Assembly (NCBI GenBank): GCA_963698015.1
Contig: OY969109.1
Coordinates: 2,914,001-2,978,000, forward strand
Source: VAXT01 sp963698015
GTDB taxonomy: Bacteria; Actinomycetota; Thermoleophilia; Gaiellales; Gaiellaceae
Direction: 5' to 3'
Length of the DNA: 64,000 nt
Shown here: piece by piece, positions 24,474 through 34,380 of the stretch
Layout: each line of letters starts with the position of its first letter
Position numbering within the stretch: position 1 is the first letter of the stretch
The notes under the pieces: model-generated
Seen by the model: the letters and a program-made list of their open reading frames with translations, nothing else
Database searches by the model: none
Told to the model about the DNA's origin: nothing
Made by a program: the position numbers and the translations under genes

Positions 24474-25958
24474 ATGGCTCTACGAACTGAGACAGCTACC
24501 GCCCCCGGCGACCGGCGCTGGGTGGCGCTGGCCGTTCTCGTCGCCGCGCAGTTCATGGTCGTGCTGGATGTGGCGATCGTGAACGTTGCGCTGCCCTCGA
24601 TCAAGACCGACCTGCACTTCACCCAGGAAAGCCTCCAGTGGGTGATCACCGCCTACGCGATCATGTTCGGCGGCGTCCTGCTGCTCGGCGGCCGCATGGC
24701 CGACCTGCTCGGGCGTCGCCGGTTGTTCGTCGCCGGGGTCGCCCTCTTCACGGTCAGCTCGCTGCTCGCCGGCTTTGCCTGGTCCGAGAGCTCCCTTATC
24801 GCCTTCCGCGCAACCCAGGGGCTGGGCGGCGCGCTGCTCGCCCCGGCGGCCCTGTCGATCCTGACCACGACGTTCGCCGAAGGCCGGGAGCGCAACATCG
24901 CGCTCGGCGTCTGGGGCGCGGTCTCGGGCAGCGGGGCCGCCGCCGGCGTGCTGCTCGGCGGCCTTCTGACCAGCTCGCTCGACTGGTCCTGGATCTTCTT
25001 CATCAACGTCCCCGTCGGTCTTGCCGTCGTCGCGCTCACCCCGTTCCTCCTGCGCGAGAGCCGGGCCGAGCTCGACCATCGTCATTTCGACGTCGCCGGG
25101 GCGGCGTCCATCACCGGCGGGCTGATGCTGCTCGTCTACGCCATGACACGCGCGACCGTGAACGGCTGGGGCACGACCGAGACGATCGGGCTCCTGACGG
25201 CCTCTGCGGCCCTGATCGCCGCCTTCATCGTGATCGAGCTGCGCTCGAAGGCGCCGCTCCTGCCGATGCGGATCTTCCGCCTGCGCACGCTCACCGGCGC
25301 CAACGTGACCGCGTTCCTGCTCGGCACCTCAGTCTTCTCGCAGTTCTTCCTCGGAACCCTCTACATGCAGCAGGTGCTGCACTACTCGGCGATCGAGACC
25401 GGCGTCGCCTACCTGCCTCTGACGCTGACGATCGTCGTGCTCGCGAACGTGGCCCAGAGCGTGGTGACGCGCGTCGGCGTCCGGCGCGTCCTCCCTGCCG
25501 GGCTCGCGCTCGCGACGGTCGCGCTCCTTCTGCTCACGCAGATTCCGGCCGACGGCCACTACTTCTTCGACCTCTTCCCGGCCTTCCTGTTGAGCGCGGT
25601 CGGGCTCGCCTTCACCTTCGTTCCGATGACGATCGCCGCCCTCATGGGTGTCGAGGCTGCCGACGCGGGCATCGCGTCCGGCCTGCTCAACACGAGCCAG
25701 CAGATCGGCGGCGCGATCGGGCTGGCGGCGGCGTCGACGATCGCGACCACCTTCACCACACGATACGTGGACGCCCACCCTGGCTCGTCGCCCCTCGGCG
25801 CCGCAGCGCTGACCCACGGTTTCCAGGTCGCGTTCTACGCGCTGGCCGGCCTGGCTGCGCTCGCCGCCGTTCTCGGCGCCGTGCTGATCGAGTCGCCTTC
25901 CTCCGCTCCGGCGGAAGAAGGCGAGTTCGACCCAATTCCGATCGAGGAGGCCGCCTGA
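24474..25958 (+). CDS. MFS multidrug exporter, DHA2 (14-TMS, EmrB/QacA) family
   Basis: A 494-residue protein starting at ATG 24474 behind GAGAGGG. The frame extends upstream but without family sequence. It shows the DHA2 signatures FMVVLDVAIVNVALPSI (motif D1), GRMADLLGRRRLF (motif A) and GVLLGGLLTSSLDWSWIFFINVP (motif C region), and about 14 hydrophobic segments. It should export drugs or other amphiphiles by proton antiport under control of the divergent MarR gene. Confidence 0.92.
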   Translation: MALRTETATAPGDRRWVALAVLVAAQFMVVLDVAIVNVALPSIKTDLHFTQESLQWVITAYAIMFGGVLLLGGRMADLLGRRRLFVAGVALFTVSSLLAGFAWSESSLIAFRATQGLGGALLAPAALSILTTTFAEGRERNIALGVWGAVSGSGAAAGVLLGGLLTSSLDWSWIFFINVPVGLAVVALTPFLLRESRAELDHRHFDVAGAASITGGLMLLVYAMTRATVNGWGTTETIGLLTASAALIAAFIVIELRSKAPLLPMRIFRLRTLTGANVTAFLLGTSVFSQFFLGTLYMQQVLHYSAIETGVAYLPLTLTIVVLANVAQSVVTRVGVRRVLPAGLALATVALLLLTQIPADGHYFFDLFPAFLLSAVGLAFTFVPMTIAALMGVEAADAGIASGLLNTSQQIGGAIGLAAASTIATTFTTRYVDAHPGSSPLGAAALTHGFQVAFYALAGLAALAAVLGAVLIESPSSAPAEEGEFDPIPIEEAA

Positions 25959-26149
25959 TGGGATTGCACGAGATCGATCCGCTGCTGGAGAGAATCCGCG
26001 AGGTCGTCGTCGAGACGCACCAGCTCGAGGGCGACGGAGCCGACGAGACCGCCGTGGCAGCCCGCCGGCACGAGCTCGCCCAGCTGAAGTCACTGCTCGC
26101 GAACGTCGTCAGGCATGACCGGACGCACGACTACAGCGCCGCGGCCTGA
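25958..26149 (+). CDS. Small helical protein coupled to the MFS gene
   Basis: A 63-residue acidic, helical protein (MGLHEIDPLLERIREVVVE...). Its ATG overlaps the MFS stop in TGATG, and GAGGAGG lies at 25945. Small unknown proteins in this position are probably co-translated. No family recognised. Confidence 0.55.
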   Translation: MGLHEIDPLLERIREVVVETHQLEGDGADETAVAARRHELAQLKSLLANVVRHDRTHDYSAAA

Positions 26150-26171
26150 GCCGGCGGGTAGCCTCGGGTCG

Positions 26172-27092
26172 ATGCGCGTAGGCGTCGTCGACCTGGGCAC
26201 GAACTCCACTCGCCTCCTCGTGGCGGACGTGGACGACGGGCGTGTGGAGGAGGTCGCACGGCGCGTGACGATCACGCGCCTGGGCGAGGGCGTGGACGAG
26301 CGGCGGAGGCTCTTGCCCCTCCCTATCGCACGCGTGCGCAATGCGCTGTCCGAGTACCGCCGCGAGCTCGAGCGCCTCGGCGCCGAGCGGACGCTGGCCG
26401 TGGGCACGAGCGCAATCCGCGATGCGGAGAACGGCGAGGCGTTCCTCGGCGAGATCGAATGGAGCTACGGCTTCTCGACGCGGCTGCTCTCGGGCGAGGA
26501 AGAGGGTGCGCTCACGCGCCGCGGGGTGGCGGGCGGGCGGCAGCTCCAGCCCGGGACGCTCGTGCTGGACGTCGGCGGCGGCTCGACGGAGCTGATGGTC
26601 GACGGCGCCCGGACGAGCCTCGACGTGGGCTGCGTCCGTCTGACCGAGCGCTTCCTGGCCTCCGACCCACCGACGCCGGAGGAGCTCGACGCGACGGCAG
26701 CGCAGGTGCGGGCAGCCCTTCCGGAGCTCGAGCCGCAGCAGGCGATCGGCGTCGCGGGCACGGTGACGACGCTCGCCGCGCTCGAGCTCGGCATCTACGA
26801 CCCGGAGCAGGTTCACGGGCACCGCAGCTCGCGAGCGGCGGTGGATGCACAACTCGAGCGGCTGGCCTCGCTCCCGCTGGCCGTAAGGCGTGCGCTGCCG
26901 GGCCTCGAGCCCGAGCGAGCGCCGGTGATCGTGGCCGGCGCGATCATCGTCCGCGAGGTGCTCGACCGCTACGGGCTGGACGGGCTCGAGGTGAGCGAGC
27001 GTGACATCCTCCACGGTGCAGCGCTCGAGGCCGCCGCGCTGCCGCCCGCGGAGGAAGGAGACGCTCCGCCGGGCGCCTACACCTGCTGCTGA
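26172..27092 (+). CDS. Ppx/GppA family exopolyphosphatase
   Basis: A 306-residue member of the ASKHA-fold Ppx/GppA family. The N-terminal phosphate loop is VVDLGTNSTRLLVADV, the second is TLVLDVGGGSTELMVD, and the catalytic Glu region is VGTSAIRDAENGEAFL. The length matches the short single-module enzymes (Ppx2/MTB type), which hydrolyse polyphosphate or pppGpp. The ATG at 26172 is preferred because the family sequence begins there. A longer start at 26115 would overlap the preceding gene. Confidence 0.88.
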   Translation: MRVGVVDLGTNSTRLLVADVDDGRVEEVARRVTITRLGEGVDERRRLLPLPIARVRNALSEYRRELERLGAERTLAVGTSAIRDAENGEAFLGEIEWSYGFSTRLLSGEEEGALTRRGVAGGRQLQPGTLVLDVGGGSTELMVDGARTSLDVGCVRLTERFLASDPPTPEELDATAAQVRAALPELEPQQAIGVAGTVTTLAALELGIYDPEQVHGHRSSRAAVDAQLERLASLPLAVRRALPGLEPERAPVIVAGAIIVREVLDRYGLDGLEVSERDILHGAALEAAALPPAEEGDAPPGAYTCC

Positions 27093-27103
27093 AGGGAGCG
27101 AAC

Positions 27104-27472
27104 ATGGCCGCCACCAAGGAGGACGCGCACCTCGTCGTCGAGCTGGCGGAGCTCGGTACCCGCATGGCCGACGCGAACGCGCGGGGGTTCATCTGGGGGC
27201 CGGAGTTCATCACCGACGCCAAGGAGTTCTTCGAGAAGTACCCGCCCGGGAGCGAGGGGTGGAACCACGTCGGTGGCATCGCCAGCTGGTACGAGACGAT
27301 CGGGACGCTCTGGAAGCACGGGCTGCTCGACGAGGACCTCCTCTTCGACTGGCTCTACATCGCCGGGATGTGGGAGCGCATGAAGTCGATCCTCCTCGAG
27401 ATGCGAACGAGCACGCCGCGGCTCTGGGAGAACTTCGAAGCGATGGCGGAGGCGCAGGCGGGCCGGAGCTAG
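27104..27472 (+). CDS. Conserved hypothetical protein (DUF4760-like helical)
   Basis: A 122-residue protein beginning 12 bp after the exopolyphosphatase stop with GGAG upstream. Aromatic-rich helices (SWYETIGTLWKHGLLDEDLLF, WLYIAGMWERMKSILLE) suggest a small helical bundle like DUF4760 proteins. I do not know its function. Its stop codon overlaps that of the convergent CBS gene by four bases. Confidence 0.5.
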   Translation: MAATKEDAHLVVELAELGTRMADANARGFIWGPEFITDAKEFFEKYPPGSEGWNHVGGIASWYETIGTLWKHGLLDEDLLFDWLYIAGMWERMKSILLEMRTSTPRLWENFEAMAEAQAGRS

Positions 27473-27878
27473 AGCTCGAGCGTGTCGAGCTCCTGCGGCG
27501 GGTCGTCCTCGGCGAGGCGCCGCTGCAGCACGCTGCGCGAGACGACGCCGACGAGGCGCCCGTCCTCGACCACGGGCACGCGTTCGGCGTCGTGCTCCTC
27601 CAGGAAGCGGAAGGCCTCGTCCAGCGGGAGCTCCGGGTCGAGCGTCCAGTGCGCGGGCTCGGCGATCCGGCCGATCTCGGTCTCGCCCGACGCCAGCCCG
27701 GCCGCGACCACCTCGCGGACGAGCGTCTTGCGCGTGACGACTCCGACGAAGCGACCGTCGTCGCAGACGTAGACGGCCCGCACGTCGGGTTGGACGAGAT
27801 GTTGTCCCGCCTCCTGCGCCGACGCCGTGGCGTCGAGCGTCTGCGGCTCGGGGATCATCGCGTCGCGAACCTTCGACG

Positions 27879-27882
<4 letters not shown>
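27469..27882 (-). CDS. CBS-domain pair protein
   Basis: A 137-residue protein consisting of two CBS motifs: AVYVCDDGRFVGVVTRKTL and ERVPVVEDGRLVGVVSRSVL. Such pairs bind adenosyl nucleotides and act as energy-sensing regulatory modules. The GTG start at 27882 overlaps the TGA of the glutamate dehydrogenase gene (GTGA), so the two are translationally coupled. A regulatory link to the dehydrogenase is inference from that arrangement. Confidence 0.85.
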
Positions 27883-29168
<1,286 letters not shown>

Positions 29169-29267
29169 GCGCCGCAGTGTAGTGCCGAGAACGCGACTCG
29201 AACCCGGGCTGCGACTTGCGCCTCGACTCGCCGTCGTGCAACATTCACGTTGCATGGCGGCATCATC

Positions 29268-29881
29268 ATGGAGCAGGGACGGGAGCGCCCTCATGTCGAC
29301 GGTGACCTGCATCGGGCGACGATCGCCGTGCTCCGTGAGCAGGGCTGGGAGGGACTGACGCTGGAGCGGGTCGCCCAGGCGTCGGGGCGCGCGCGCTCCA
29401 CCCTCTGGCGGCAAGGGCTGACCCTCGAGGTGCTCGTCTCCGCCCTGGTCGGGGAACTCGCAGCCGACTTCCGCGACGACGATGTACCCGATCCTGACGT
29501 CCGGAGGCATCCGGCCGCGATCGTCTCGAGCGCGGGCTGATCGCCCTCTGCGAGCTCCTCGACCGGCACCTCCCGCTCATGCTCGCGACCGACGAGGCCT
29601 TCCACCAGGAGACGGCGCCCGGACAGCCGCCCGACTACCTGCACCCGTTCATCCAGTTCCTGCGCGAGGGGGCCGCCGACGGCTCGCTCGCGCCCGGCGA
29701 CGACGTCGTCGAGGCGGCCGACGTCGCCTTCAACGCGGTCGCATGGACCTACGTCCACCTCCGCGGACGCCACGGGTGGCCGGCCGAGAAGGCGGCGGGA
29801 CGCGTGGTGGGCGTCGTGCTCAACGGCCTCGCCGGCGCACCGTCGCCGACCAGAACCAAGCGAGGAAAGGAGCGATCGTGA
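29268..29881 (+). pseudogene. TetR-like regulator with one frameshift
   Basis: The N-terminal helix-turn-helix reads AVLREQGWEGLTLERVAQASGRARSTLWRQ. After a frame change near 29510-29525 the ligand-binding half continues as LERGLIALCELLDRH through FLREGAADGSLAPGDDVVEAADVAFNAVAW. Joined, it is a normal TetR of about 200 residues divergent from gdhA. Either one base is wrong in this sequence or the gene is inactive. The two genes after it have the same problem. Confidence 0.65.
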
Positions 29882-30376
29882 CCATGACCCTCCCCTACAC
29901 CGAGCCGCTGGTTCCGCGCGAGCCCGGCGAGCGGATCGTTCCCGAGCCGCCGCGTCGCGGCGAGCCAGGCGGGCCGCCCTGCGGCATCTGCGAGAGGCAA
30001 GACGACGAAGGCGGTCTGGTCGGACGAGAACTGGACGCTCCATCCGCCCGTCGGCGGCAGCCTGCCGGGCGCGGTCTGGCTGGCGAGCCGCGTCCACGTC
30101 GACTCGTTCGCCGACCTCCCGGAGCCGCTGGCGGCCGACTTCGGGCGTGTGGTTGCACGCGTCGAGCGCGCCATCCTCTCGCTCGGCGACATCGGACGCG
30201 TCCATCTCTACCGCTGGGGCGACGGCGGTGCCCACTTCCACGTCTGGCTGATTCCCCGCCCGCTCGGGATGGTCGAGGCGGCGGGCATGATGCTCCCGCT
30301 CTGGGAAGACGTCCTCCCGAACGTGCCGGACGACGAGCTCGCCGCGGCTGCCGCGCGAGTCGCGTCAGCCATGTGA
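29878..30376 (+). pseudogene. HIT-like protein with one frameshift
   Basis: A first frame from GTG 29878 gives VTMTLPYTEPLVPREPGERIV and ends its family match at CGICE near 29995. A second frame continues KTTKAVWSDENWTLHPPVGGSLPG, and later GGAHFHVWLIPRPLGM, the His-x-His motif of HIT nucleotide hydrolases or transferases. The CxxC at its start is common in actinobacterial HIT proteins. One base change would restore it. It overlaps the TetR stop and the next start by four bases. Confidence 0.6.
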
Positions 30377-31657
30377 CGGTGGAAGGCGCGCTCGACCGCC
30401 GGCTCGGGACGGGCGACGCGGTCGTCATCGGGCTCGGCTCGATGATCGGCGCCGGAGTCTTCGCCGCCTTCGCACCTGCGGCGGCGGCCGCCGGCAGCGG
30501 GCTCCTGATCGGCGCTCGTCATCGCCGCGGGCGTCGCCTACTGCAACGCCGTCGCCTCCGCGCAGCTCGCGGCCCAGTATCCGACCTCCGGCGGCACGTA
30601 CGTCTACGGGCGCGAGCGGCTCGGCGAGTGGTGGGGCTTCCTGGCCGGGTGGGGCTTCGTCGTCGGCAAGACGGCGTCCTGCGCGGCGATGGCCCTCACG
30701 TTCGCCTCGTACGCCGTCCCCGGCTCGGAGTGGGTGCAGCGGTTCGCGGCGTTGCTGGCGGTCGCGGCCCTGACGGCGGCGAACTACCACGGGATCACCC
30801 GGACTGCGACCCTCGCCCGCGTGCTCGTCGCGGCCTCGGTGATCGCGCTGCTCGTCGTCGTGGCCGCGATCGCCGCGAGCGGCGGAACCGACACGTCGAA
30901 CCTGGGCGGCTCGTCGTCGCTCTGGAGCGGCGGCGTCTACGGCATTCTCCAGTCGGCCGCGCTGCTCTTCTTCGCCTTCGCCGGCTACGCGCGGGTGGCG
31001 ACGCTCGGCGAGGAGGTGCGCGATCCCGAGCACACGATTCCGAAGGCGATCCCGATCGCGCTCGCGATCACCGTCGCTCTCTACGCCGCCGTCGCGCTCG
31101 CGTCGCTGCTCGCGGCCGGCCCGGACGCGCTCGCAGCCAGCACGGCGCCTCTGGCGACCGCCGCCAGGCTTGCCGGAGCCGCGTGGGCCGTCCCGGTCGT
31201 CCGCGTCGGTGCGGCCGTCGCGAGCCTCGGGGCGCTCCTGGCGCTGATCGCCGGCATCGGCCGCACGTCGCTGGCGATGTCGCGCAACGGCGACCTCCCG
31301 CGCTGGCTCGCGGCGGTCCATCCCCGCTATCGCGTGCCCGGCCACGCCGAGCTCGCCGTCGCGGCGGTCGTGTCGGTGCTGGTGCTCACGACCGACCTGC
31401 GCGGTGCGATCGGCTTCTCCTCGTTCGGCGTCCTCACCTACTACGCAATCGCCAACGCCGCTGCCTACACCCAGTCCGCGGAGCGACGGCGCTGGCCGCG
31501 CGCGCTGAACGTCGTCGGCCTCGTCGCCTGCGCCGCGCTCGTCGTCACGCTGCCGCTCACGGCGGTCGCCGCGGGGGTGGCCGTGCTGGCCGTCGGCCTC
31601 GCAGGGCGCCTGATCCTGCGCAGAGATCCGCGCTCGGCGAGCGCGGCTGAGGATTGA
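30373..31657 (+). pseudogene. APC superfamily amino acid permease with one frameshift
   Basis: The N terminus (GTG 30373) reads LGTGDAVVIGLGSMIGAGVFAAF, the first conserved helix of APC permeases. After a frame change near 30512 the rest (LVIAAGVAYCNA, SGGTYVYGRERLGEWWGFLAGW, AGYARVATLGEEVRDPEHTIP and the last helices) is intact to the stop at 31655-31657. It would import amino acids or related compounds. A single indel separates it from a normal gene of about 427 residues. Confidence 0.7.
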
Positions 31658-31970
31658 GGGCCGGGCGGCAAATCTCTGCGGCTCATGTCGAAGACGCTGG
31701 GCGGCCCCAGCGCTCACGGAGAGGGAGAGACGGCCACCCGGCCTCTACGCCATTGTCGCGCCCACCGGCCTACTTGTCCAAGCAGTGCATTGCCCCGCGC
31801 GGATGTTCGCGGCAGGGAAAACGACTTCAGGGGGCTGCGCTCGGCCGCGAGCAGCAGCCTCCCGTCAGACCCTGCCGCACACACGTCATAACCCGCAAGC
31901 ATCCGGTTTGCAACCCATACAGCCGCCCTCCGCACCTGCCGCGAGCTTGACCCCGCCCGGCCGGCTGAAG
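31658..31970. other. Intergenic region without recognisable gene
   Basis: Between the permease stop and tRNA-Leu I see no supported reading frame. A GC hairpin (cgctggg/ccccagcg, about 31693-31710) may end the permease transcript. The remainder shows nothing I can identify. Confidence 0.5.
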
Positions 31971-32058
31971 TGCCGGGGAAGGGACTCGAACCCTTACGCC
32001 CCCAGCGGGGACACCTGATTTTAAGTCAGGCGCGTATGACCAGTTTCGCCACCCCGGC
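31971..32058 (-). tRNA. tRNA-Leu (anticodon TAA)
   Basis: The minus strand folds into a class II tRNA: acceptor GCCGGGG/CCCCGGC, D arm, anticodon loop ctTAAaa in stem cctga/tcagg, a long variable arm (TGTCCCCGCTGGGGGCGT), T arm aaggg-ttcgagt-ccctt, discriminator A. No CCA is encoded. Confidence 0.95.
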
Positions 32059-32087
32059 GCGGCGAAGGATAACCGGGCCGGACCCCT

Positions 32088-32795
32088 CTAAAGCCCTGCG
32101 GGGAACTTGTACTTCGAGGGGATCGTCTTCGGCGGCGTCCCGATCACAACCGCGATCTCCTGGTGCGGCCTCAGCACCAGCGTGCGCGGATCCCCGGTGT
32201 ACGGCTTCCCGTTGACGTAGATCCGCCACGGGGTGAGCTCCTTGCAGTACCCGCCCACGCAGCTCGGGGTCAGCCGCACTCCCCATACCCCGAAGAACTG
32301 CGCGAGGTCGAACGTCCGCTTCGTGGGAGACTCGACGTGCACGATCCCGGTGGCGTCGTGGGTGTGCAGCTCCGTCAGGAACTGGCCGTCGTAGATCCCG
32401 ATCTGGGACGGGACCCGGACCTTCCGGCCGTTCACGTAGATGTCGAGGTGCTGGTGGATGTGGACGACCTCGCCCTCGTTGGTCAGGGCGTGCACGCCCA
32501 GTGGGTCGAGCCGGTCGGGAAGGGTGTCGAGCCCGGTGTTCCAGGGAGCCGGCCCCGTCTGCAGGCCGGCGAGATTGCCCTCGGTCGGGATCGCCGGCGC
32601 CGCCTGGTTGGTGCCGCTGAAGACGAAGAGGAAGAGCGCCGCGACCACGACGGCGATCACGCCCGAGGCGGCGAAGCCGATCGACAGAAAGAGAAACCGG
32701 CGATCCTCAGCCGTGCGGGGACGCTTCGCGTCGGAGCGCCGCTGGGGCGCCTGGACCTTCCGCGGAGGCGCGGGCGTGCGGGTCTTTTTCGCCAT
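32088..32795 (-). CDS. Membrane-anchored conserved protein with His-rich extracellular domain
   Basis: A 235-residue protein with a basic N terminus, one membrane segment (about residues 34-57) and an outer domain with VVHIHQHLDIYVNGRKVRVP, ELHTHDATGIVHVESP and RTFDLAQFFGVWGV. A Cys pair (CVGGYC) follows. Related proteins occur widely in actinobacteria without an assigned role. The His clusters could bind metal. It sits 30 bp after the tRNA-Leu 5' end, reading toward it. Confidence 0.65.
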   Translation of the reverse strand: MAKKTRTPAPPRKVQAPQRRSDAKRPRTAEDRRFLFLSIGFAASGVIAVVVAALFLFVFSGTNQAAPAIPTEGNLAGLQTGPAPWNTGLDTLPDRLDPLGVHALTNEGEVVHIHQHLDIYVNGRKVRVPSQIGIYDGQFLTELHTHDATGIVHVESPTKRTFDLAQFFGVWGVRLTPSCVGGYCKELTPWRIYVNGKPYTGDPRTLVLRPHQEIAVVIGTPPKTIPSKYKFPAGL

Positions 32796-32819
32796 CGGTC
32801 GGCAAGGCTAGCAAGGGGC

Positions 32820-32900
32820 TTGACGGGCGCTCCATGGAGGGTTAGTGTCGTCGCGTCAGATCCGGAAAGCCGAAAGGTCTTCCGGATCTGGCGTTTTTTT
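32820..32900 (+). promoter_or_regulatory. Orphan promoter, hairpin and T run (leader attenuator or small RNA)
   Basis: TTGACG at 32820-32825, then 17 bp, then tagtgt at 32843-32848 make a plausible promoter. Within 15 bp begins a perfect 11-bp stem (32857-32867 with 32880-32890), followed by gcgttttttt, a textbook factor-independent terminator. No gene ends here on the plus strand. The transcript would be about 45 nt, or the hairpin could attenuate expression of the small gene starting at 32963. Confidence 0.55.
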
Positions 32901-32962
32901 GTGGCGTTTTTCGCGGCCATTGCGGATACTCGGTGTCCACTCCCACGCAAGGAGGCCGCAAG

Positions 32963-33157
32963 ATGGGTTGGTTGGACAAGCTGCTCGGCCGCGAAAAGAA
33001 GGCGGCGGGCGACGTCACCGGGGACAACTCGATGAAGCACGAGGGCATGGCGCAAGAGCAGGAGGGCATGGCGTCCGAGCGTGCAGAGAGCGCCGGGAGC
33101 ATGGCTGACGAGGCGCACGACGAAGTCGCCAAGCACGTCGATCCGCCGGACCACTAG
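32963..33157 (+). CDS. Small acidic/charged protein (stress-protein-like), unknown
   Basis: A 64-residue protein behind a perfect AAGGAGG. The N-terminal amphipathic helix MGWLDKLLGREKKAAG is followed by a Met/Glu/Ala-rich low-complexity stretch and an acidic tail. Similar small proteins with MGWLDKLLG openings occur in stress regulons of actinobacteria, but this is resemblance only. It is preceded by the hairpin/T-run element and followed by a terminator at 33178. Confidence 0.65.
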   Translation: MGWLDKLLGREKKAAGDVTGDNSMKHEGMAQEQEGMASERAESAGSMADEAHDEVAKHVDPPDH

Positions 33158-33177
33158 CGCTCGATTCCAGCGGTTTT

Positions 33178-33201
33178 CGAGGGCGGCGCGAGCCGCCCTC
33201 G
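33178..33201 (+). terminator. Terminator after the small charged protein gene
   Basis: Arms cgagggcggc (33178-33187) and gccgccctcg (33192-33201) around GCGA, then ctcgtttcg. It starts 21 bp after the stop codon. Confidence 0.75.
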
Positions 33202-33250
33202 CTCGTTTCGTAGCCCACAACCGACGAGCGGTTCGACCGGTCATTTCAGA

Positions 33251-33303
33251 CGGCCGAACGGGCGAAGCCCGTCCGTCCTGAGAGCGGCATCGCAAGCGAC
33301 GCC
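33251..33303 (+). repeat. 53-bp two-hairpin repeat, copy 1 (upstream of rmuC)
   Basis: The element has cggccga, then the hairpin acgggc-gaa-gcccgt, a 13-bp spacer, then ggc-atcgcaagcgac-gcc. It aligns without gaps to 45838-45890. Arms differ between copies but stay paired. It ends four bases before the GTG start of rmuC. Confidence 0.7.
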
Positions 33304-33306
33304 TCA

Positions 33307-34374
33307 GTGCCGTCCGACCGCATCCCTAAGGTTCGTCGGCTCATGACGCTCGTTGCGACACTTCTCGTCCTCCTCGCCGGCGGCGGCGCGCTCGCGCTGT
33401 GGCTGAGTCGGCGCCTGGCCGATCACGGCAACGAGACCTCCCGCGCCCTCGGCGACGTCGCGGAGGCGATCGACCGGCGCTTCGCGGGCCTCGAGACAAA
33501 GGTCGACCGCCGGCTCGAAGGCCTAGACGGGCGGCTGCTCTCGACCCAGCAGAGCGCAGGCAAGACCGCGACGGACATCGTCGAGCGGCTCGGCAAGCTC
33601 GACGGCGCGGCCGCCCAGATGCTCTCGCGCGCGAACGACCTCGCCCGGCTCGAGCACGCGTTGCGGCCACCGAAGGCCCGCGGAGGTGTCGGGGAGATCC
33701 TGCTCGGGAACCTGCTGCGCGACTCGCTTCCGCCCGACGCCTTCCGGCTCCAGCACACATTCCGGACCGGCGAGCGCGTCGACGCGGTGATCAAGGTCGA
33801 CAAGCTCGTCCCGGTGGACGCGAAGTTCCCGCTCGACAACTTCGAGCGGCTCGTAACCGCCGGCGACGACGCCGAGAAGGCGCTTCACCAGAAGGCGTTC
33901 GACCGGGACGTGAAGACGCAGGTGGACGCGATCGCCTCGAAGTACATCCTCCCCGCGGAGAACACGTACGACTTCGCGCTCATGTACCTGCCGGCGGAGT
34001 CCGTCTACTACGAGCTCGTCTGCGGGACGGGAAACGTCTACGGCTACGCGCTCGACAAGCGCGTGTTCCCCGTCTCGCCGACGACCCTGCACGCCTACCT
34101 GCTCGTGATCACGCTCGGCCTGAAGGGGCTCCAGATCGAGCAGCACGCGCAGGAGGTGATGGCCTACTGCGGCCAGCTGGGCCAGGACTTCGAGCGGTTC
34201 CGCGCCGACTTCGAGGTCGTCGGGAAGCACATCCAGAACGCCCAGTCGAAGTACGGCGAGGCCGACCGGCGCCTCGACCGCTTCGGCACGCGGCTCGAGC
34301 GGGCGGCCGACTGGCAGGACGCCGTCGAGCCCGCCGAGGCGCACGAGCTCCCGCGCGCGGTCGACGCGGCCTAG
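33307..34374 (+). CDS. rmuC: RmuC family DNA recombination protein
   Basis: A 355-residue protein with an N-terminal membrane segment (residues about 12-32), a coiled-coil region with LGDVAEAIDRRFAGLETKVDRRLEGL, and the RmuC nuclease-like domain (GGVGEILLGNLLRDSLP, VDAKFPLDNFERL, ALMYLPAESVYYELV). RmuC limits sequence inversions and is predicted to be a restriction-like nuclease. GTG 33307 is used. An ATG at 33343 is an alternative that would leave the hairpin repeat outside the 5' end. Confidence 0.88.
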   Translation: MPSDRIPKVRRLMTLVATLLVLLAGGGALALWLSRRLADHGNETSRALGDVAEAIDRRFAGLETKVDRRLEGLDGRLLSTQQSAGKTATDIVERLGKLDGAAAQMLSRANDLARLEHALRPPKARGGVGEILLGNLLRDSLPPDAFRLQHTFRTGERVDAVIKVDKLVPVDAKFPLDNFERLVTAGDDAEKALHQKAFDRDVKTQVDAIASKYILPAENTYDFALMYLPAESVYYELVCGTGNVYGYALDKRVFPVSPTTLHAYLLVITLGLKGLQIEQHAQEVMAYCGQLGQDFERFRADFEVVGKHIQNAQSKYGEADRRLDRFGTRLERAADWQDAVEPAEAHELPRAVDAA

Positions 34375-34380
34375 GAGCCC

